37,773 bases of DNA, taken from HGM04593 sp964512955 (lineage in GTDB: Bacteria > Bacteroidota > Bacteroidia > Bacteroidales > Bacteroidaceae). Below the pieces are notes generated by a model. It saw only the letters and a program-made list of their open reading frames with translations. It did no database searches and was not told the origin of the DNA. The DNA lies in NCBI GenBank assembly GCA_964512955.1, contig CAZEKX010000012.1, forward strand, positions 1-37,773, given 5' to 3'. Positions 17,262 through 25,065 of the stretch are shown here, one piece after another. A program made the position numbers and the translations under genes. Positions within the stretch are counted from its first letter, which is position 1. Each line of letters starts with the position of its first letter.

Positions 17262-18815
17262 TTAGAGAGGTATATTTCCATGTTTTTTCTTTGGCAATCC
17301 TTGACGTTTGCTCTCCAACTGTGCCAATGCGCGTATCACGCGGAAACGTGTGTTGCGAGGCTCTATTACGTCATCGATATAACCATATTTTGCTGCTTGA
17401 TAGGGGTTGGCGAACAATTCATTGTATTCAGCCTCTTTCTCTGCAATAAATGCTTTGGGATCGGCTGCCTCTTTAGCCTCTTTGGCATAGAGAACCTCGG
17501 CGGCACCTGCTGCACCCATTACTGCAATTTCGGCACTTGGCCATGCATAATTAAGGTCGGCACGCAATTGTTTACATGCCATTACAATATGGGAACCTCC
17601 GTACGACTTGCGAAGTGTGATTGTTACCTTAGGAACGGTTGCTTCGCCATAAGCATAAAGTAGTTTTGCTCCATGTAAAATTACTGCATTGTACTCTTGA
17701 GCCGTTCCGGGAAGGAAACCGGGTACATCTACCAACGATACCAATGGAATGTTGAATGCATCGCAGAAACGAACGAAACGTGCTGCTTTACGAGATGCAT
17801 TGCAGTCGAGTACTCCGGCGTAACGACAAGGTTGGTTGGCTACAATACCTACCGACTTGCCATTCATGCGGGCAAAACCAACGATAATGTTTTGTGCATA
17901 GTCGCGGTGAACCTCTAAGAATTCGCCGTTGTCTACAATCTCTCCAATAACTTCGTACATATCGTATGCTTGGTTGGGGTTGTCGGGGATAATCTCGTTC
18001 AAACGGTCGCTTACACGGTTTATGGGGTCGGTACAGGGTACCTCGGGTGTTGTCTCGCGATTGTTCTGTGGTATGTAACTGAACAGTTTGCGAATAAGCA
18101 TCAATCCATCTTCCTCATTCTGTGCAGTGAAGTGTGTTACACCCGACTTGCTGGCATGTACACTTGCGCCTCCCAACTCCTCTTGTGTTACAACCTCGCC
18201 AAGTACGGTTTTTACAACTTTGGGACCGGTGAGGAACATGTACGATGTTCCCTCGGTCATGATTGTAAAGTCGGTGAGGGCAGGAGAGTATACTGCACCA
18301 CCGGCACAAGGACCGAATATTCCCGAAATTTGTGGTATGACACCCGACGCAAGAATGTTACGCTCAAATATTTCGGCATATCCTGCAAGTGCATTAATAC
18401 CCTCTTGGATACGTGCGCCACCACTATCGTTAATACCAATAACGGGGGCTCCCATCTTCATTGCCATGTCCATCACTTTGCATATCTTCTGTGCCATGGT
18501 TTCGGAAAGTGAACCTCCGACAACTGTAAAGTCTTGTGCGAAGATGTATACTAAACGGCCCTCAATTGTTCCGCATCCTACAACAACTCCATCTCCAAGA
18601 AACTGCTTTTTCTCTTGCCCGAAATTGGTACATCTGTGTGTAACAAACATGTCAAACTCCTCGAAACTACCTTTGTCGAGCAACATATCTATACGTTCAC
18701 GTGCGGTGTATTTACCACGTTCGTGTTGTTTCTCTATTGCTTTTTCGCCACCTCCAAGACGTGCTTGTGTGCGTTTTGCTACCAGCGCTTTGATTTTTTC
18801 AAATTGCTTACTCAT
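17262..18815 (-). CDS. mmdA: Methylmalonyl-CoA decarboxylase alpha / acyl-CoA carboxylase beta subunit
   Basis: A 517-residue carboxyltransferase with two crotonase-like halves. It moves the carboxyl group between methylmalonyl-CoA (or propionyl-CoA) and biotin. Visible signatures: RGKYTARERIDMLLDKGSFEE at the N-terminus, GGSLSETMAQKICKVMDMA, INDSGGARIQEGINALAGYAEIF (acyl-CoA binding) and FLPGTAQEYNAVILHGAKLLYAY in the second half. The upstream mce and downstream biotin carrier fix the pathway: the succinate-to-propionate route common in Bacteroidales. Without a linked sodium-pump beta subunit it could also act as a carboxylase or transcarboxylase, so decarboxylase is the likelier but not proven name. 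Confidence 0.9.
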   Translation of the reverse strand: MSKQFEKIKALVAKRTQARLGGGEKAIEKQHERGKYTARERIDMLLDKGSFEEFDMFVTHRCTNFGQEKKQFLGDGVVVGCGTIEGRLVYIFAQDFTVVGGSLSETMAQKICKVMDMAMKMGAPVIGINDSGGARIQEGINALAGYAEIFERNILASGVIPQISGIFGPCAGGAVYSPALTDFTIMTEGTSYMFLTGPKVVKTVLGEVVTQEELGGASVHASKSGVTHFTAQNEEDGLMLIRKLFSYIPQNNRETTPEVPCTDPINRVSDRLNEIIPDNPNQAYDMYEVIGEIVDNGEFLEVHRDYAQNIIVGFARMNGKSVGIVANQPCRYAGVLDCNASRKAARFVRFCDAFNIPLVSLVDVPGFLPGTAQEYNAVILHGAKLLYAYGEATVPKVTITLRKSYGGSHIVMACKQLRADLNYAWPSAEIAVMGAAGAAEVLYAKEAKEAADPKAFIAEKEAEYNELFANPYQAAKYGYIDDVIEPRNTRFRVIRALAQLESKRQGLPKKKHGNIPL

Positions 18816-18850
18816 AATTTGTTTCTCCTATTGTTGATTGTGATTGTTTT

Positions 18851-19255
18851 TTACTCTTCGCAAAGTTCTGTAAGCACTCCTTGTGTTGCTTTGGGGTGTA
18901 AGAATGCAATATGCAACCCCTCGGCACCTGCTCGTGGTGCTTTATCTATGGTACGTATCTCCTTTTGTTCGCACTCGGCAAGGGCATTGGCTACACCATC
19001 TTTAACCTTATATGCTATGTGGTGAATACCCTCTCCTCGGTTTTCGATAAATTTAGCAATGGTGCTCTCAGGCGATGTGGGTTCAAGGAGTTCAATCTTT
19101 GTCTCACCCACACGCAAGAATGCAGTACGTACTTTCTGGTCCTCAACAGTCTCAATGTTGTAACATTCGAAACCTAAAACCTGCTCGTAATAGGGTAGTG
19201 CCTTTTCGATATTCGAAACAGCGATACCTAAATGTTCAATCTTCGAAATTTTCAT
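18851..19255 (-). CDS. mce: Methylmalonyl-CoA epimerase
   Basis: A 134-residue vicinal-oxygen-chelate protein that interconverts (R)- and (S)-methylmalonyl-CoA. It starts KISKIEHLGIAVSNIEKALPYYEQVLGF, with the first metal histidine in EHLGIAV. The second is in GIHHIAYKV, and the Glu ligand lies in IELLEP or near the C-terminus. Length and motifs fit the family closely. It is first in the mce-mmdA-small subunit-biotin carrier run, with a -7 box at 19326-19333. Its 70-base leader contains the inverted repeat AATGTAT-A-ATACATT (19273-19287). Confidence 0.93.
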   Translation of the reverse strand: MKISKIEHLGIAVSNIEKALPYYEQVLGFECYNIETVEDQKVRTAFLRVGETKIELLEPTSPESTIAKFIENRGEGIHHIAYKVKDGVANALAECEQKEIRTIDKAPRAGAEGLHIAFLHPKATQGVLTELCEE

Positions 19256-19325
19256 TTTGTCGAATATTTAATAATGTATAATACATTGTATGATTTCACC
19301 TGAACATAATCGTTCCCTTTGGGCG

Positions 19326-19333
19326 CAAAGATA
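19326..19333 (-). promoter_or_regulatory. Promoter -7 box for the mce-mmdA operon
   Basis: TATCTTTG on the minus strand is a perfect -7 match, 70 bases before the mce start. No clear TTTG at -33. Confidence 0.6.
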
Positions 19334-19458
19334 AGTATTTAAATGAATATATATCTATTTTTGCACATTTTTTTTAAATTGTGCAATGCGTTACTTCTGT
19401 GAGTATAACCTGTTTACTGTATAAAAACACCTCGATTTTGTAACAATCGGAACAGGTA

Positions 19459-19488
19459 TTGATTGTTTATAAGTTTTTGTTACCTTTG
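19459..19488 (+). promoter_or_regulatory. Promoter of the acyl-CoA synthetase gene
   Basis: TACCTTTG (19481-19488) matches the -7 consensus, with TTG (19459-19461) 19 bases upstream as a partial -33. Transcription should begin near 19495. Confidence 0.6.
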
Positions 19489-19553
19489 CACCGTTTAACA
19501 GTTCGGGGAAGATACGTAAAATGCGTTCTTCTCTGCCTAAAAATGAAATAATC

Positions 19554-21461
19554 ATGAAAAAAACACTTGTAGATCTTTTTGAGGAGTCGGTTCGTCTGTA
19601 TCCCAACAACACATTCCTCTTGGAGAAAACCGACAAAAAAAAGGGTTTCGAACCCACAACCTATGCACAGGTAAAGGAGCAGGTCTATCGTCTTGGTGCA
19701 GGATTACAGGCTCTTGGTGTTAAGAAAGGTGATAACATGGCTCTTCTTAGCGAAGGACGTAATTTGTGGGTTATTGGTGAACTTGCAATGTTCTATGCCG
19801 GTGCAGTGAATGTACCTCTTTCCATTAAACTCGAAGAGAGCAACGACCTTACATTCCGTCTTATTCATGGAGATGTAAAGTTTATTATGGTATCGGAGCA
19901 GCAACTTAAAAAAGTTCGTAAAATAAAAGATCAACTTCCCGATGTAGAAAAGATTATCATCCTTAACGGTGAACATGAATGTGAGGAGCGTGAGATTCTT
20001 CTTGCCGATGTAATGGCTATGGGTGATAAATTCCTTGCTGAACATACAATGGAGGAGTTCTTGAGTGTTGCTAATTCAATACAAAACGACGATATTGCAA
20101 CAATTACATACACCAGTGGTACCACTGCTGAACCAAAAGGTGTTGTTCTTACACACCGTAACTACACTGCGAATGTAGAACAGGCACTTACATTGGTACA
20201 TATCGACCAGTCGTGGCGTACATTGATTATTCTGCCTCTCGACCACTGCTTTGCGCATGTGGTAGGTTTTTATATTATGATGTCGAGAGGTGCAACAGCA
20301 GCGACAGTACAAGTTGGTCGTACTCCGCTCGAAACACTTAAGAATATTCCCGGCAATATTAAAGAGGTACGTCCTCACTTTATTCTTTCTGTACCTTCGT
20401 TGGCAAAAACATTTAAGAAGAATATAGAAGGTGCTATTCGTGCAAAAGGTGCTACAACCGAGAAACTATTTAATTGCGGTATGAAAGTGCGTCAGTTGTA
20501 CTATGGCGACAGTAACCTCGACCCAAAAGGTATGCGTGCGCTTCTCAAACCTCTTGTTTGGCTCTTCGACAAACTTATCTTCTCTAAGATACGTGAAAAC
20601 TTTGGTGGAGAACTTCGCTTCTTTGTTGGTGGTGGTGCATTGCTCGATAAAGAGTTGCAGAACTTCTATATAGGTGTCGGCATGCCCATGTATCAGGGAT
20701 ACGGTTTGTCCGAGGCTACTCCCGTTATATCTTCCAACGGTCCCGAAAAATATCGCTTTGGCTCGAGTGGAAAATTGGTTAAACCTATTGAACTGAAAAT
20801 ATGCGATGACAAAGGTCAGGAGTTGCCATTGGGCGAAATGGGAGAGATTGTTGTAAAAGGAGAAAATGTCATGGCTGGTTACTGGAAGAACCCGAAATCG
20901 ACAGCAGAGACTGTACGCGACGGTTATCTTTATACCGGAGACCTTGGCTACATGACAGCCGAAGGCTTGCTCTATGTAAAGGGTCGTTTCAAGAGTCTGC
21001 TCATATCTAGTGATGGTGAAAAGTACAGCCCCGAAGGTATCGAAGAGGCTTTTGTAAGTTATTGCAGTACTATAGACCAAGTAATTCTCTACAACAATCA
21101 GTCGCCTTATACCATTGCACTTATTGTTCCCAATAAGGACAATATCAAACGCGCTCTTGCCGAAAAGAATCTCGATATTGCAACGGAAGAGGGACGTAAG
21201 GCTGCTGTTGAATTGGTTAAAGCCGATGTCGATAAATTTAAGAAGGGTGGAGAACTCGAAGGTATGTTCCCCGAACGTTGGTTACCAAGTACATTTGCTG
21301 TGCTTCCCGAAGCATTTACAGAGCAAAATGGTATGATGAACAGTACAATGAAAGTGGTTCGTGGAAAGGTGGAAAAATTCTATAAAGATCGTATAGACCA
21401 TCTGTATACACCCGAAGGAAAGCAGATTCTCAACGAAAAGAATTTTGAATCTTTTAAATAA
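19554..21461 (+). CDS. Long-chain acyl-CoA synthetase (AMP-binding)
   Basis: A 635-residue member of the ANL adenylating family that activates fatty acids to acyl-CoA via acyl-AMP. The ATP loop YTSGTTAEPKG lies at residues 186-196 from this start. Further on are YQGYGLSEATPVISSN and the YLYTGDLGYM/KGRFKSLLISSDGEKYSPEGIE hinge region, which place it with long-chain (FAA1-type) enzymes. The frame is open to an ATG at 19521, but MKKTLVDLFEESVRLYPNNT at 19554 is the usual beginning. It is a single-gene unit ending in the hairpin at 21478-21513. Chain-length preference is inferred. Confidence 0.92.
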   Translation: MKKTLVDLFEESVRLYPNNTFLLEKTDKKKGFEPTTYAQVKEQVYRLGAGLQALGVKKGDNMALLSEGRNLWVIGELAMFYAGAVNVPLSIKLEESNDLTFRLIHGDVKFIMVSEQQLKKVRKIKDQLPDVEKIIILNGEHECEEREILLADVMAMGDKFLAEHTMEEFLSVANSIQNDDIATITYTSGTTAEPKGVVLTHRNYTANVEQALTLVHIDQSWRTLIILPLDHCFAHVVGFYIMMSRGATAATVQVGRTPLETLKNIPGNIKEVRPHFILSVPSLAKTFKKNIEGAIRAKGATTEKLFNCGMKVRQLYYGDSNLDPKGMRALLKPLVWLFDKLIFSKIRENFGGELRFFVGGGALLDKELQNFYIGVGMPMYQGYGLSEATPVISSNGPEKYRFGSSGKLVKPIELKICDDKGQELPLGEMGEIVVKGENVMAGYWKNPKSTAETVRDGYLYTGDLGYMTAEGLLYVKGRFKSLLISSDGEKYSPEGIEEAFVSYCSTIDQVILYNNQSPYTIALIVPNKDNIKRALAEKNLDIATEEGRKAAVELVKADVDKFKKGGELEGMFPERWLPSTFAVLPEAFTEQNGMMNSTMKVVRGKVEKFYKDRIDHLYTPEGKQILNEKNFESFK

Positions 21462-21477
21462 GAATTTGAAATAGAGA

Positions 21478-21513
21478 AAACAGTGCGACAATATTATTTT
21501 TGTCGCACTGTTT
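21478..21513. terminator. Bidirectional terminator hairpin
   Basis: A perfect 14-base stem (AAACAGTGCGACAA with its complement) around an eight-base AT loop. It lies between the convergent acyl-CoA synthetase and M6 protease genes, with A-rich and T-rich flanks on both sides. Confidence 0.8.
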
Positions 21514-21519
21514 GTGTTA

Positions 21520-23754
21520 TTATTTAATCAGCATTTTTTCTCCGTTTAAAATGTATATACCGGGTTTAGAAATTTCTGTAATACGTTCTCCTTTTAGGTT
21601 GTAAATTTTTCTCTCTTCTACCTGTAACTCATTCTTACTATCTATTATGTTTGTTTGGATTTCTATTGGTATAATACTTATTGCATCTATAAAAATGTTA
21701 CTACCACTACTAATGTTACCTTCTATGGCTATTTCAATATTTGTAGGTGTGGTTTCATATTCAATGAGCAATTCCTCCCATTTGTCCATGTGAGTAACCG
21801 CTGTTGAGTATCTCTTTTTCCATTCACTCTTTTCCTTGCGTATATATATGCTTAGAGTGTCTGTTGAAGAATAATCTTTATTATACTTCCTGCAATACAT
21901 ATTTAAAGCATATTTTCCGCTATTTGCAATTTTAATCTTTTCTGAGGTTATTTTACCACTACATCTCTGTTTTGCAAATGTCTTTATATTTTGTGCAAGA
22001 CATAAAAAACGGTCTCCTTTCACCGCATTTGGATATTGATTGGAATTGAGATTCGATGAAGCGTTTCTAATGCTCCACTCACATTTCCCATATATATCTT
22101 CTTGAATCCATGATGCCGACAATGAAGTTTGTTCAAAATCCTCTTCCCAAATAATATCAAAAGGTCTTATATTCACATCTTTTTCTAAGGTGTGATACAA
22201 AATTATATTTCCATTCTCATCTTCTCTTATCTCTGTAATTGTTATTCCGCTTTTGTTCCCATTATTACATAAAGTTGCCGGTGTCGACGTGTTACTGAAT
22301 TCTCTATTGTTGGATGTTCCGGGATATGGACATCCGGCACTGTTTATGTCTCCATAGGAGAGAGAGGAACTGTTAGGCTTAGTGTATATAGATGATGCAC
22401 AAACCGGATAACACGATTGAGGATATCCTGCATTTATAGTGTTAGTTATGGTTTCCTTTTCTATATCGGCACTTATGTGAAAAATAAGTAATCCCTCACC
22501 AGGAGTATATCTGTTATAATTTTTAGCACGTATATTTTCTAAAAGATAGAATTCGTCTTGGTTGGGGGTATCTATCTTATATATGTAATTGGTATTATAC
22601 GAAGGATATATGATGCTTTGTGTCTCTTGCTCTAAATCGTAAACATCTATCCAACCAAAGTTAAATGCTTTTACGTAAGGATTAAAATCGGCAGGTGTAA
22701 TGCCCTCGTTATTCCAACTGCCTGATGCCATTATGTCCCATTCGCCTGTACCTTCGAAATATCCGTTGTCTTGATAGTCTGTGTCGTAATAGTCCATAGC
22801 ACCTAAAGAATGTCCTATTTCGTGACATATAACTCCAATTCGTGTAATTCCAAAACCTGAGTTTTTACGTAACTCCGGAGAGCAGGAATATCTATCAATT
22901 AACATGTTTTCTACTGTTATCGGTTCAAATGTCATTTCGTGTGCCCATATCGAATTGGAAGAACCACCTGCTTCTTCTCCATGTCCGGCGTATATTATAT
23001 GTATATTATCCACATATCCATCTTGATTATAGTCGTAATTTGCAAGGTTTATGTTTTTTGTGGCTTCGTCTATTGCTTCCTTGAATAGTTCGAAAGGTCT
23101 TATGTCGTTCCCACCAATACCGGAATTACTTCCGTAGTATGATGTACCGTTTTTCGATGTAAATGGACCTACAATATCGCATGATAATTTAAGGTTTCCT
23201 TGTGATACTGTATTGTAATAATCGTGCACACTACCATCTGCTCCGTCTTCATTATATCCTTCTTGGTTGAAAAGTGCTTCAAATTCGTATCTACTTTTTA
23301 TAAATTTTTTGTCAGTGAATTGCATTAGAATTACTAATGCTCGTCGTTCTCCAATGGCAGAAGTCTTTCCAACAGCAAATATGCTGTTGGAAAGACTTCT
23401 TGTTTGTGTTTTGTATTTTAATTGGGTTGCTTTGTTTGTGACCGGTTTTAATCCTTTGTCTGTTTTTTGTAGGAATTCATTTATTTCACTGTTACGTGTC
23501 TTTTTTAACTTATACTCCGATAAGGATATTTCTCCTTTACAATTTTTGCACACATAGTACCATGCATTGTTATGTTGCATTATGGTATAACCGTCATCGG
23601 TCGTCCCATATTTGGTGTTTTCGTCACCATGTATGGTTATATATACAAAACCGTCTTCTACTGCAATTTTTATTCTTTTGGGGTATGCCGGAACGGCAAA
23701 TGTATTGCAGTATGTTAAAAATAGGAGTATATATAACAAACAAAGATACCTCAT
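21520..23754 (-). CDS. Secreted M6-family metalloprotease
   Basis: A 744-residue exported zinc protease of the immune-inhibitor-A/M6 type. Residues 1-20 are a signal peptide. A propeptide-like region runs to about residue 135. The catalytic domain follows with HEIGH at residues 311-315 in VICHEIGHSLGAMDYYD. An EF-hand-like DYNQDGYVDN (241-250) probably binds calcium. About residues 545-690 form a jelly-roll/MAM-like domain, and the end (IYNLKGERITEISKPGIYILNGEKMLIK) resembles the short C-terminal tails of secreted Bacteroidales proteins linked with type IX-like sorting. A perfect 19-bp inverted repeat lies at codons about 119-132. It probably degrades host or dietary protein. Confidence 0.85.
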   Translation of the reverse strand: MRYLCLLYILLFLTYCNTFAVPAYPKRIKIAVEDGFVYITIHGDENTKYGTTDDGYTIMQHNNAWYYVCKNCKGEISLSEYKLKKTRNSEINEFLQKTDKGLKPVTNKATQLKYKTQTRSLSNSIFAVGKTSAIGERRALVILMQFTDKKFIKSRYEFEALFNQEGYNEDGADGSVHDYYNTVSQGNLKLSCDIVGPFTSKNGTSYYGSNSGIGGNDIRPFELFKEAIDEATKNINLANYDYNQDGYVDNIHIIYAGHGEEAGGSSNSIWAHEMTFEPITVENMLIDRYSCSPELRKNSGFGITRIGVICHEIGHSLGAMDYYDTDYQDNGYFEGTGEWDIMASGSWNNEGITPADFNPYVKAFNFGWIDVYDLEQETQSIIYPSYNTNYIYKIDTPNQDEFYLLENIRAKNYNRYTPGEGLLIFHISADIEKETITNTINAGYPQSCYPVCASSIYTKPNSSSLSYGDINSAGCPYPGTSNNREFSNTSTPATLCNNGNKSGITITEIREDENGNIILYHTLEKDVNIRPFDIIWEEDFEQTSLSASWIQEDIYGKCEWSIRNASSNLNSNQYPNAVKGDRFLCLAQNIKTFAKQRCSGKITSEKIKIANSGKYALNMYCRKYNKDYSSTDTLSIYIRKEKSEWKKRYSTAVTHMDKWEELLIEYETTPTNIEIAIEGNISSGSNIFIDAISIIPIEIQTNIIDSKNELQVEERKIYNLKGERITEISKPGIYILNGEKMLIK
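23359..23400. repeat. Perfect 19-bp inverted repeat inside the M6 protease gene
   Basis: AGAAGTCTTTCCAACAGCA (23359-23377) and its exact reverse complement (23382-23400) are separated by four bases. It falls where the propeptide joins the catalytic domain and is wholly coding. The mRNA would fold into a strong 19-base hairpin. Confidence 0.9.
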
Positions 23755-23783
23755 CTGTTATATGTTATTAATATTATACTTTA

Positions 23784-24158
23784 TTATATTCTATTAAATA
23801 CATATCTAATACCATCGTAGTACTCATCTAATATCAATTTTGTCGCAGTAATAGTTACATCGTAACGTCCTTCTAATTGTGTGTCACCAATGATTTCTAA
23901 TTCTCTCTCTTCGCTATCGTAATCGTATTCGAATATATCATAAGCACCGCCACCATTATTTGGATATTCATAACGAACTCTTCCGGTTTTGTCATTATTA
24001 AATTCTAGTGTGATTTCTGTTCCATAATCATTAGTCTGGTGCCAAGCACCAACAAGTGGAATGTCGTCATTTCCACCATTGTCATCCTCGCTACATGAAG
24101 TGAATCCCATTGTCATAGTTAATGCCAAAAGCATTGCAAAAAATTTAATCTGTTTCAT
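23784..24158 (-). CDS. Small surface lipoprotein, lipocalin-like
   Basis: A 124-residue lipoprotein with Cys at residue 22. The next residues SEDDNGGNDD are acidic, matching the lipoprotein export signal known from Bacteroidota, so it is probably on the outer surface. The mature part reads VGAWHQTNDYGTEITLEFNNDKTG and continues in short beta strands, as in small lipocalin-like families. No function is known. It lies 29 bases upstream of the M6 protease gene on the same strand and may be co-transcribed with it. A -7 box lies at 24194-24201. Confidence 0.7.
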   Translation of the reverse strand: MKQIKFFAMLLALTMTMGFTSCSEDDNGGNDDIPLVGAWHQTNDYGTEITLEFNNDKTGRVRYEYPNNGGGAYDIFEYDYDSEERELEIIGDTQLEGRYDVTITATKLILDEYYDGIRYVFNRI

Positions 24159-24193
24159 TGTGTTTAAAATATTAAATTAATACTAATTTTTTG

Positions 24194-24201
24194 CAAATTT
24201 A
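24194..24201 (-). promoter_or_regulatory. Promoter -7 box for the lipoprotein/M6 protease unit
   Basis: TAAATTTG on the minus strand matches TAnnTTTG, 36 bases before the lipoprotein start codon. The -33 element is unclear. Confidence 0.45.
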
Positions 24202-24268
24202 TCTCAATAGTGGAAAATGAACTTTAATAAAATGTTTTGCTTTTTTATACACAGTTGTAGAGAAAAAT

Positions 24269-24490
24269 TCACACTTGGACTTTATCTTTTGATACGGCAT
24301 CGTCGTAAAGGGCAAAAAAGTTACGATTTAGTATAATGCTTATACGCAATAGTAACTCTGTGTCAATACTTTTACGTTTGAAAATATCATAGACATTGCT
24401 ACGATCGCAATAAAGTTTGCGGGCAAACCAAGATATACTTCGCTCTTGCTGTATAAGTTCCTGTTTTATTGCTTCTCCAATGTGTATCAT
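24269..24490 (-). CDS. Small XRE-like helix-turn-helix protein
   Basis: A 73-residue protein whose core WFARKLYCDRSNVYDIFKRKSIDTELLLRISIILN reads as a Cro/XRE-type helix-turn-helix. I recall similar short proteins in other Bacteroidales. The frame is open 13 codons further up (24529), but MIHIGEAIKQEL at 24490 is the more typical beginning. It is followed by the lipoprotein gene 111 bases downstream on the same strand. The long hairpin-rich region before it (24491-24880) might be its leader. DNA target unknown. Confidence 0.65.
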   Translation of the reverse strand: MIHIGEAIKQELIQQERSISWFARKLYCDRSNVYDIFKRKSIDTELLLRISIILNRNFFALYDDAVSKDKVQV

Positions 24491-24569
24491 TTTTATCAGA
24501 TAATTTTTACTTTCTTGTGGCATTAACATATTTCCTTAACGACTGCCGTAGTTAGTAAAAATTAAAACG

Positions 24570-24860
24570 GGAAGACGTGGAAATTTGTCGCTTACATTCA
24601 AATAACCAGGCATCGCCAAACGCCTTCATGAGTGAACATAGAAGAAACAATATTCCCACGCCGTAATATATACATAAACAGGTACATCGTGTACTTGATT
24701 TGTATATACACAGAATGAGCATTAGTCGCTTCGGTCCTCACTTTAATTTTGGCGAATTTTGGTTATTGACCTTTGCAAAATGCTTTCTTTTATCAATGGA
24801 TTTCTCCCCATTGAAAAAACGATGATGGTAGATATATCTTTTCAGATGAATTCTACCAAT
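24570..24860 (-). ncRNA. Candidate structured RNA or long leader
   Basis: The gap 24491-25065 has no convincing coding frame, but on the minus strand, after a -7 box at 24872-24879, it holds a series of hairpins. They are: 24827-24857 (GGTAGA/TCTACC with an inner ATCT-GAAA-AGAT); 24793-24814 (seven-base stem); 24667-24708 (TATATACA/TGTATATA enclosing GTAC-N5-GTAC); and a larger fold 24576-24660 closed by CGTGG/CCACG, with a GGC-rich hairpin at 24608-24625 inside. A T-rich run follows at about 24555-24566. It could be a free RNA such as a 6S-like RNA, or the leader of the HTH gene. I could not match it to a named family. Confidence 0.4.
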
Positions 24861-24948
24861 TTCGCTTGTGGCAAAGATAACATTTCTTTAGCAACTAATG
24901 CTTAATTAGTAGGAATTTTGTTTCTAATATATTTAGATTGGTAGAATT
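24849..24948. repeat. 12-bp inverted repeat around the candidate RNA promoter
   Basis: AATTCTACCAAT (24849-24860) and its exact reverse complement (24937-24948) face each other across 76 bases that contain the -7 box. Their role is unknown; they may be protein sites or chance in AT-rich DNA. Confidence 0.4.
24872..24879 (-). promoter_or_regulatory. -7 box of the candidate RNA or HTH gene
   Basis: TATCTTTG on the minus strand matches the -7 consensus exactly. It is about 380 bases before the HTH start codon. No clear -33 box. Confidence 0.45.
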
Positions 24949-24962
24949 AAATAGAAGTAAAA

Positions 24963-24993
24963 TAAAGAGTCCGATAGAATACCGAACTCTTTA
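24963..24993 (-). terminator. Terminator after the coiled-coil lipoprotein gene
   Basis: On the minus strand TAAAGAGTTCG pairs with CGGACTCTTTA (11 pairs, one U-G) around nine bases, followed by a T-rich stretch. It lies 73 bases after the gene's stop. Confidence 0.65.
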
Positions 24994-25065
24994 CCAATAA
25001 TACTCTTATTAATCTCTTTAATTTATAAGAGACAAATTAAATTTAAGCACCTTTTAATAAAAATC

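Noticed and set aside
16671..17663. A 330-codon plus-strand open frame over the biotin carrier and mmdA genes
   Set aside because: It is antisense to two firmly assigned genes, has low-complexity hydrophobic translation (Thr/Ser/Phe/Cys-rich) with no motif, and no ribosome site; a shadow of the real genes.
18088..18837. A 249-codon plus-strand open frame opposite mmdA
   Set aside because: Antisense shadow of the conserved carboxyltransferase gene; translation is Pro/Ser/Cys-rich with no recognisable domain.
20466..21080. A 204-codon minus-strand open frame inside the acyl-CoA synthetase gene
   Set aside because: Opposite strand of a conserved gene, no promoter or motif.
24530..25065. The gene-free gap as a remnant insertion sequence
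   Set aside because: No transposase fragment, no target duplication, and the one 12-bp inverted repeat encloses only 76 bases.
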